DNA of 48,480 nucleotides from CALXQW01 sp031553045 (GTDB taxonomy: Bacteria > Verrucomicrobiota > Verrucomicrobiia > Opitutales > Intestinicryptomonadaceae), in NCBI GenBank assembly GCA_031553045.1, contig JAVBLZ010000015.1, forward strand, positions 1 through 48,480, given 5' to 3'. Within the stretch, counting starts at the first letter, position 1. Each line of letters opens with the position of its first letter. The notes beneath the pieces were generated by a model. The model made no database searches. It was not told the DNA's origin and worked only from the letters and a program-made list of their open reading frames with translations. The position numbers and the translations under genes are program-made. Shown one piece after another: positions 44,503 through 48,480 of this stretch.

Positions 44503-44768
44503 CAATAAAAAAATAAAATTTCTAAGTATGCTAAAATCTTCACAACTAAATGCAAGCATTTTGAAAACGTATTGTGCATAGAAATTCAATATCGCCTGCA
44601 AAAAATAAAGAAACATTATCACAACAACTTCTGAAACAAAAAACTACAAAAATGTATCTTTGTCGGATTTTAAATATTTTCTGCTGTCCAAAAAAAATCC
44701 TTTTGCTTAATTGGCGTACTAAATTTTAAAGACACAAAAACCAAAAAAATTTTAGAGGTATAATAATT

Positions 44769-46112
44769 ATGAATAACTACGTTAGCAGAGTAATGGAAGA
44801 TCTCCGTAAGAAACAGCCTTGGGAAAAAGAATTTCTTCAGGCGGCTGAAGAAGTCTTGCTATCATTGGGCATGGTGTTCGACAGAGATTCCAAATATGAA
44901 AAGTACAAAATTCTTGAAAGAATGGTAGTACCCGAAAGAGCAATAGTCTTTCAGATTCCTTGGATCGATGACAAAGGTCAGATTCAAGTTAACCAAGGTT
45001 ACAGGGTTCAATTTAACAGCGCAATAGGACCATACAAGGGCGGCATGCGCTTTCACCCGTCGGTGAATTTGGGCATACTGAAATTTCTCGGGTTTGAGCA
45101 AACCTTCAAAAACGCCCTTACAACATTGCCAATGGGCGGCGGCAAAGGCGGCGCAGATTTTGACCCTAAGGGCAAATCTGAAAACGAAGTGATGAGCTTT
45201 TGCAACAGTCTCATGCGCGAACTTTATCGCCACTTGGGGCCCAGCACAGATGTTCCCGCCGGCGACATAGGCGTGGGCGCACGTGAAATTGGCTTCATGT
45301 TCGGTCAATACAAAAGGATTGTAAATTCTTACGACAGCGTCATGACAGGCAAACGCCTCAACTGGGGCGGCAGCTTGATACGCCCTGAAGCCACAGGTTA
45401 CGGCAATGTCTATTTTGCCCAAGAAATGCTCAAGATGAAGGACGAATCTATCGAAGGCAAAACGGCTCTGGTATCGGGTTCTGGCAATGTTGCGCAATAT
45501 ACTGTCGAAAAACTCATACACTTGGGCGCAAAGGCGCTCACTCTTTCAGACTCCGGCGGCTCAATATATGACCCAGACGGCATAGACAGAGAAAAATTAG
45601 ACTATATAATGAATCTCAAAAATGTAGTGCGTGGCAGAATTTCTGAATACGTGAAGAAATATCCCAAGGCAAAATATTTTGAAGGCAGCCGCCCCTGGGC
45701 ATTGGCAAAGGCAGACATGGCACTGCCAAGCGCAACACAAAATGAAATCAATGGCGACGACGCAAAAGCCTTAGTGGCAAACGGCGTAAAAATGGTTTCA
45801 GAAGGCGCAAATATGCCATCCACTCCCGAAGCGATAGAAGTTTATTTTGCAAATAAGATAACTTATGCGCCAGGTAAAGCTTCAAACGCAGGCGGCGTGG
45901 CAACAAGCGGTCTGGAAATGTCTCAAAATGCAATGAGGCTTAGCTGGTCGGCGGAAGAAGTTGACGCAAAACTCCACGGTATCATGAAAAGCATTCATAA
46001 AGCCGCTTGGGACGCCGCCGCAGAATACGGCACGCCAGGCAACTATATGAACGGCGCAAACATCGCCGGTTTCAAAAAAGTGGCGGATGCAATGATAGAC
46101 CTCGGCCTCTAA
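44769..46112 (+). CDS. gdhA: NADP-type glutamate dehydrogenase
   Basis: The 447-aa hexameric enzyme forms glutamate from 2-oxoglutarate and ammonia. It shows GPYKGGMRFHPSVNLGILKFLGFEQTFKNALT with the catalytic lysine in LPMGGGKGGADFDPKGKSE, DVPAGDIGVGAREIGFMFGQYK, and the Rossmann region LVSGSGNVAQYTVEKL. Motifs and length match the biosynthetic NADPH class. AGAGG lies 11 nt before ATG, with a TATAAT at 44759-44764 that is too close to the start to be certain. A terminator hairpin follows the stop. Confidence 0.96.
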   Translation: MNNYVSRVMEDLRKKQPWEKEFLQAAEEVLLSLGMVFDRDSKYEKYKILERMVVPERAIVFQIPWIDDKGQIQVNQGYRVQFNSAIGPYKGGMRFHPSVNLGILKFLGFEQTFKNALTTLPMGGGKGGADFDPKGKSENEVMSFCNSLMRELYRHLGPSTDVPAGDIGVGAREIGFMFGQYKRIVNSYDSVMTGKRLNWGGSLIRPEATGYGNVYFAQEMLKMKDESIEGKTALVSGSGNVAQYTVEKLIHLGAKALTLSDSGGSIYDPDGIDREKLDYIMNLKNVVRGRISEYVKKYPKAKYFEGSRPWALAKADMALPSATQNEINGDDAKALVANGVKMVSEGANMPSTPEAIEVYFANKITYAPGKASNAGGVATSGLEMSQNAMRLSWSAEEVDAKLHGIMKSIHKAAWDAAAEYGTPGNYMNGANIAGFKKVADAMIDLGL

Positions 46113-46145
46113 AAAAAAAGCGAAAGACCGGAATAAAAAATGAGC

Positions 46146-46260
46146 AGGGATTATCTTTAAGATAGTCCCTTTTTTATTGAATTTAGATAGCTCATTTTTT
46201 ATTCCTCTTAAGCTCTAGCCTTAGCTGCTGCGGGCTTCAGGCGGCGGGCACGTACATTAG
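46146..46260 (+). repeat. Tandem palindrome-rich duplication, copy 1
   Basis: A unit of about 114 nt begins with the hairpin AGGGATTATCTT/AAGATAGTCCCT and T-run (46146-46176), which also serves as the gdhA terminator. It continues through CCTCTTAAGCTCTAGCCTTA and CTGCTGCGGG to ACGTACATT. In this copy GTACATTAGTAC closes an inner palindrome. Outer arms AAAGCGAAAGAC (about 46127) and GTCTTTCGCTTT (about 46305) enclose the region. Confidence 0.75.
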
Positions 46261-46356
46261 TACGCTTCCTTGCCCTCACCACTTGCATCGTCGGCTAACG
46301 CTCGAGTCTTTCGCTTTTTTCCCGGTTAACACGCTTTGGTATTGCTCAAATTGGAC

Positions 46357-46471
46357 GGGGATTATCTTTAAGATAGTCCCTTTTTATTTGATTTACGATA
46401 GCTCGTTTCATTTATTCCTCTTAAGCTCTAGCCTTAGCTGCTGCGGGATTCAGGCGACGGGCACGTACATT
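46357..46471 (+). repeat. Tandem palindrome-rich duplication, copy 2
   Basis: Repeats copy 1 with about ten differences (for example CGGGATTCAGGCGAC for CGGGCTTCAGGCGGC) and again carries GGGATTATCTT/AAGATAGTCCC followed by TTTTT. It stops after ACGTACATT, without the GTAC partner. Confidence 0.75.
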
Positions 46472-46531
46472 CTTTAACAAATAATTTTGTGTGCGCAAAT
46501 TTATCCCAATTTAATTAGAGGGATTTTTTTC

Positions 46532-46560
46532 TTGACGAGTGAAAAAAAATTTTTGATAAG
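46532..46560 (+). promoter_or_regulatory. Promoter of the trp leader
   Basis: TTGACG (46532-46537), a 17-nt spacer and GATAAG (46555-46560) place a start near 46567, a few nucleotides before the leader peptide ATG. Confidence 0.5.
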
Positions 46561-46571
46561 TTCTGGCAATT

Positions 46572-46652
46572 ATGGAACGCATGATTGCAAATTTTAGCTG
46601 GTGGTGGAGTGGGCTTTGTATCACGGACAGCTTTTGGCGTGCGCATTCATAA
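46572..46652 (+). CDS. trpL: trp leader peptide
   Basis: A 26-codon ORF too short for standard gene callers: it contains NFSWWWSGL, with three consecutive Trp codons (46599-46607), and FWRAHS with a fourth (46635-46637). It lies between a promoter and the trpB terminator. Stalling at the Trp triplet when charged Trp-tRNA is scarce would leave 46624-46635 free to form the antiterminator. A second in-frame ATG at 46581 could also start it. The peptide itself probably has no other function. Confidence 0.8.
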   Translation: MERMIANFSWWWSGLCITDSFWRAHS

Positions 46653-46709
46653 TACGCAACTTTAACCAAAAATAAAAGAGACTGTCCGAAAAAGACAGTC
46701 TCTTTTTTT
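46624..46709 (+). promoter_or_regulatory. trp attenuator: antiterminator and terminator
   Basis: Terminator: AAAAGAGACTGTC (46674-46686) and GACAGTCTCTTTT (46694-46706) with loop CGAAAAA, then T-run. Antiterminator: CGGACAGCTTTT (46624-46635) pairs with AAAAG (46674-46678) and CTGTCCG (46682-46688), leaving AGA bulged. The two folds are mutually exclusive, and a ribosome at the leader stop codon (46650-46652) would mask 46624-46635 and allow termination. Confidence 0.8.
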
Positions 46710-46739
46710 ATTCACAAAAAAATTTAAAAATAAACTACA

Positions 46740-47936
46740 ATGAAAAATTATAAGATAGATAAAAACGGATACTACGGAAATTTCGGCGGCGCAATAGTTC
46801 CAAATGCGCTTAAAAAAAATATCGACGACCTCAGGAAGGCTTTTGAAAAAATTTCTAAAACGCCTTCATTTAAAAACGAATTTGCAAAACTTTTGAAAGA
46901 TTATGTGGGCAGACCGAGCCCGCTTTATCTCTCTGAAAAGCTCAGCAAAAAATACGGTGCGAAAATTTATTTTAAGCGTGAAGACTTAAATCATACAGGC
47001 TCGCACAAAATAAATAATACCCTGGGGCAAATTTTGCTGGCAAAAAAAATGGGTAAAAAACGTGTGATTGCGGAAACTGGTGCGGGCTCGCACGGGGTGG
47101 CAACGGCAACGGTATGCGCTCTCATGGATATTGAATGCAAAGTCTTCATGGGTAAAGTGGACATTGAAAGGCAACAGCCCAATGTAAAACGTATGAAGAT
47201 GCTTGGCGCAGAAGTTGTCAGCGTGAAATCGGGTGGCGGCACGCTCAAAGACGCTGTTGACGAAGCGTTGGGCTACTGGGTTGAAAATGCATCCGATACC
47301 TTTTATCTGCTGGGTTCTGCGGTTGGGCCCCATCCATACCCGATGATGGTTACAGCGTTTCAATCGGTAATCAGCAAAGAGATTAAAATGCAGCTCAAAA
47401 AATCTGAAGGCAGAAATAGTCCTGATTATGTGGTTGCCTGCATAGGCGGCGGCAGTAATGCTGCGGGCGCATTTTATCACTTCATAAAAGATAAATCTGT
47501 AAAACTTGTTGCGGCTGAAGCCGGTGGTCTTGGTGCATTTAGCGGTAAGACTGCGGCAACGCTCACCATAGGCAAGCCCTGTACTTTGCACGGAATGCAG
47601 ACACTTGCAATGCAAGATGAATGCGGAGAAGTTGCCGAGCCTTATTCTATTTCTGCAGGCTTAGACTATCCTGGCATAGGACCTATGCACGCATATCTTT
47701 ATACGCAAAAGCGTTTGATAGCGCACGCAATTACGGATGAAGAAGCTTTGAAAGCTGCATTTTTGCTGACAAAGTCGGACGGCATAATACCCGCACTTGA
47801 GAGTGCGCACGCAATAGCCGCACTTGAAAAATTGCGCTTTAAAAAAGGCGACATAGTTGTAGTGAACCTTTCTGGCAGGGGCGACAAAGATATGGAAGCA
47901 TATTTGGATTATTTTGATTCTTTGCAAAAAAAATAA
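46740..47936 (+). CDS. trpB: Tryptophan synthase beta chain
   Basis: The 398-aa PLP enzyme joins indole and serine. It opens YYGNFGGAIVP. The Schiff-base lysine is in REDLNHTGSHKINN, the catalytic Glu in AETGAGSHGVATA, the phosphate site in CIGGGSNAAGAF, and the C-terminal LSGRGDKDM. It resembles the standard TrpB1 type that pairs with TrpA. Here it stands alone: a strong terminator follows and trpA is not in the window. The 5' side carries the attenuator, so expression responds to Trp-tRNA charging. It may be the remnant of a split trp operon. Confidence 0.97.
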   Translation: MKNYKIDKNGYYGNFGGAIVPNALKKNIDDLRKAFEKISKTPSFKNEFAKLLKDYVGRPSPLYLSEKLSKKYGAKIYFKREDLNHTGSHKINNTLGQILLAKKMGKKRVIAETGAGSHGVATATVCALMDIECKVFMGKVDIERQQPNVKRMKMLGAEVVSVKSGGGTLKDAVDEALGYWVENASDTFYLLGSAVGPHPYPMMVTAFQSVISKEIKMQLKKSEGRNSPDYVVACIGGGSNAAGAFYHFIKDKSVKLVAAEAGGLGAFSGKTAATLTIGKPCTLHGMQTLAMQDECGEVAEPYSISAGLDYPGIGPMHAYLYTQKRLIAHAITDEEALKAAFLLTKSDGIIPALESAHAIAALEKLRFKKGDIVVVNLSGRGDKDMEAYLDYFDSLQKK

Positions 47937-47951
47937 CCCAGACAAAAATTT

Positions 47952-47982
47952 AAGAGGCTACTTTTCGTAGCCTCTTTTTTTT
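47952..47982 (+). terminator. Terminator of trpB
   Basis: AAGAGGCTAC and GTAGCCTCTT pair perfectly around TTTTC, with a long T-run. Confidence 0.9.
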
Positions 47983-47990
47983 CGCCCCAC

Positions 47991-48040
47991 CCACAAGACA
48001 CTAGGCTGACTGTGCCTACGGCACAGCATCAAAAAAAACA
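47991..48040 (+). repeat. R3 repeat unit, copy c
   Basis: GACACTAGGCTGACTGTGCC, TAC loop, GGCACAGCATCAAAAA. The stem changes C-G to T-A relative to copies a and b on both sides, a compensatory change. Confidence 0.8.
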
Positions 48041-48145
48041 CACTTTAACACTTAAAGAAAGTTTTGGAAGCCCAACCACACACTTTAGCAAAACCCCACC
48101 TTAAACATTAAAGTAAGTTTTGGAAGCATACCACACACTTTAACG
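48041..48145 (+). repeat. R2 repeat units, copy c
   Basis: Two half-units in tandem, each with TTAAA...AGTTTTGGAAGC and CACACTTTA motifs, leading into R1. Confidence 0.65.
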
Positions 48146-48250
48146 TTTTGGCAGTACGGTTTGGATGAAGAACAAGGCGCAAAAAAAATTGCGGGTCGCA
48201 GCGTACTGAATGTACGCAAGAGTCGCAATTTTTTGCAGCAACGCAGTTAT
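48146..48250 (+). repeat. R1 palindromic repeat, copy d (right end missing)
   Basis: Same core as copy c. It stops after GCAACGCAGTTAT and lacks the CGCCAAACAAGTCTGCC right end, replaced by TATAGATTTAAT. Confidence 0.75.
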
Positions 48251-48259
48251 TATAGATTT

Positions 48260-48374
48260 AATAAAACCCCAACACACCCAGTTAAAGTTTATGTTAGAAC
48301 AAAATCCATCACTTTAACAAAACCCAACTTTAAATATTAAAGAAAGTTTTGGAAGCATACCCCACACTTTAACG
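48260..48374 (+). repeat. R2 repeat units, copy d
   Basis: Related to copy c: ACTTTAACAAAACCCAACTT, ATTAAAGAAAGTTTTGGAAG, CATACCCCACACTTTAACG. Confidence 0.6.
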
Positions 48375-48480
48375 TTTTGGCAGTACGGTTTGGATGAAGA
48401 ACAAGGCGCAAAAAAAATTGCGGGTCGCAGCGTACTGAATGTACGCAAGAGTCGCAATTTTTTGCAGCAACGCAGTTATT
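48375..48480 (+). repeat. R1 palindromic repeat, copy e (cut by window end)
   Basis: Identical in type to copy d from TTTTGGCAGTACGG to GCAACGCAGTTATT at the last base. Whether it has the normal right end cannot be seen. Confidence 0.75.

Noticed and set aside
44862..45521. 219-aa ORF antisense to gdhA
   Set aside because: It mirrors a strongly coding gene, has no family motif and no start signal; it is a codon-bias shadow.
46500..46739. T-box riboswitch before trpB
   Set aside because: No T-box consensus AGGGTGGNACCGCG is present; the WWW leader peptide explains the terminator better.
46986..47615. 209-aa ORF antisense to trpB
   Set aside because: Same reason; the opposite strand is an unmistakable TrpB.
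48041..48480. CRISPR-like array
   Set aside because: The repeated units are over 100 nt, differ in length, one is truncated, and there are no uniform unique spacers or cas genes.

Overview
The window is a chromosomal segment of moderate-to-low GC DNA with dense, mostly minus-strand operons. Protein styles (a tyrosine integrase with an N-x-x-R-H-S-F-A-S-Y motif, type 2 LeuA, a Bacteroides-like TrpB start, large unclassified secreted toroid proteins, a UroD/corrinoid methyltransferase cluster, and no strong Shine-Dalgarno before many genes) suggest an anaerobic, perhaps gut-associated Verrucomicrobiota of the Opitutales type. That placement is inference from sequence style; no rRNA is present to confirm it.

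Region 1 (1-3530) is accessory DNA: an edge fragment of a TaqI/Eco57I-like restriction-modification enzyme, a palindrome, a small serine recombinase, a tyrosine integrase, and an arsR/arsM arsenic methylation pair. It ends at a tRNA-Ser(UGA). Region 2 (3533-5943) holds that tRNA, small unknown genes, a PH-domain-like membrane protein, tRNA-Pro(UGG) and a secreted alpha/beta hydrolase. Region 3 (6000-15776, minus) is argC-argJ-argB-argD-argF-argG followed by a UDP-glucose dehydrogenase gene and then, after a terminator, leuA. Divergent from argC is glgC, with a clear sigma-70 promoter.

Region 4 (17781-30828) is the most unusual functional block. Two large proteins, probably glycan-active, lie divergently (584 aa, minus; 1145 aa with a signal peptide, plus). 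Next come AraC-type regulator, UroD-family protein and second AraC-type regulator on the minus strand. Divergent from these is a plus-strand operon of UroD-family methyltransferase, corrinoid protein, DUF1638 protein and a [2Fe-2S]/ASKHA corrinoid reactivator. Together they look like a complete cobalamin methyl-transfer module without a recognisable MtaB/MttB-type substrate methyltransferase. Removal of methyl groups from a methylated compound, possibly glycan-linked, is a reasonable but unproven role.

Region 5 (30936-46112) is mostly housekeeping: an RRM protein, pta, a UvrD/PcrA helicase, aroQ, a Nif3-like protein, an N-carbamoylputrescine amidase-like nitrilase, an M48 protease, gatB/gatA/gatC, rpsI/rplM, an ArnT-like glycosyltransferase and gdhA. 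Region 6 (46113-48480) contains nested palindromic repeats, then trpB preceded by a textbook ribosome-mediated trp attenuator: a leader peptide with three consecutive Trp codons, an antiterminator and a terminator. The window ends in repeats.

A composite intergenic repeat (here called R3-R2-R1, always in that order and orientation) occurs near 17.4-17.8, 41.6-41.8 and 48.0-48.5 kb. Its R3 hairpin shows a compensatory base change, and its R1 palindrome keeps conserved ends around interchangeable palindromic cores.
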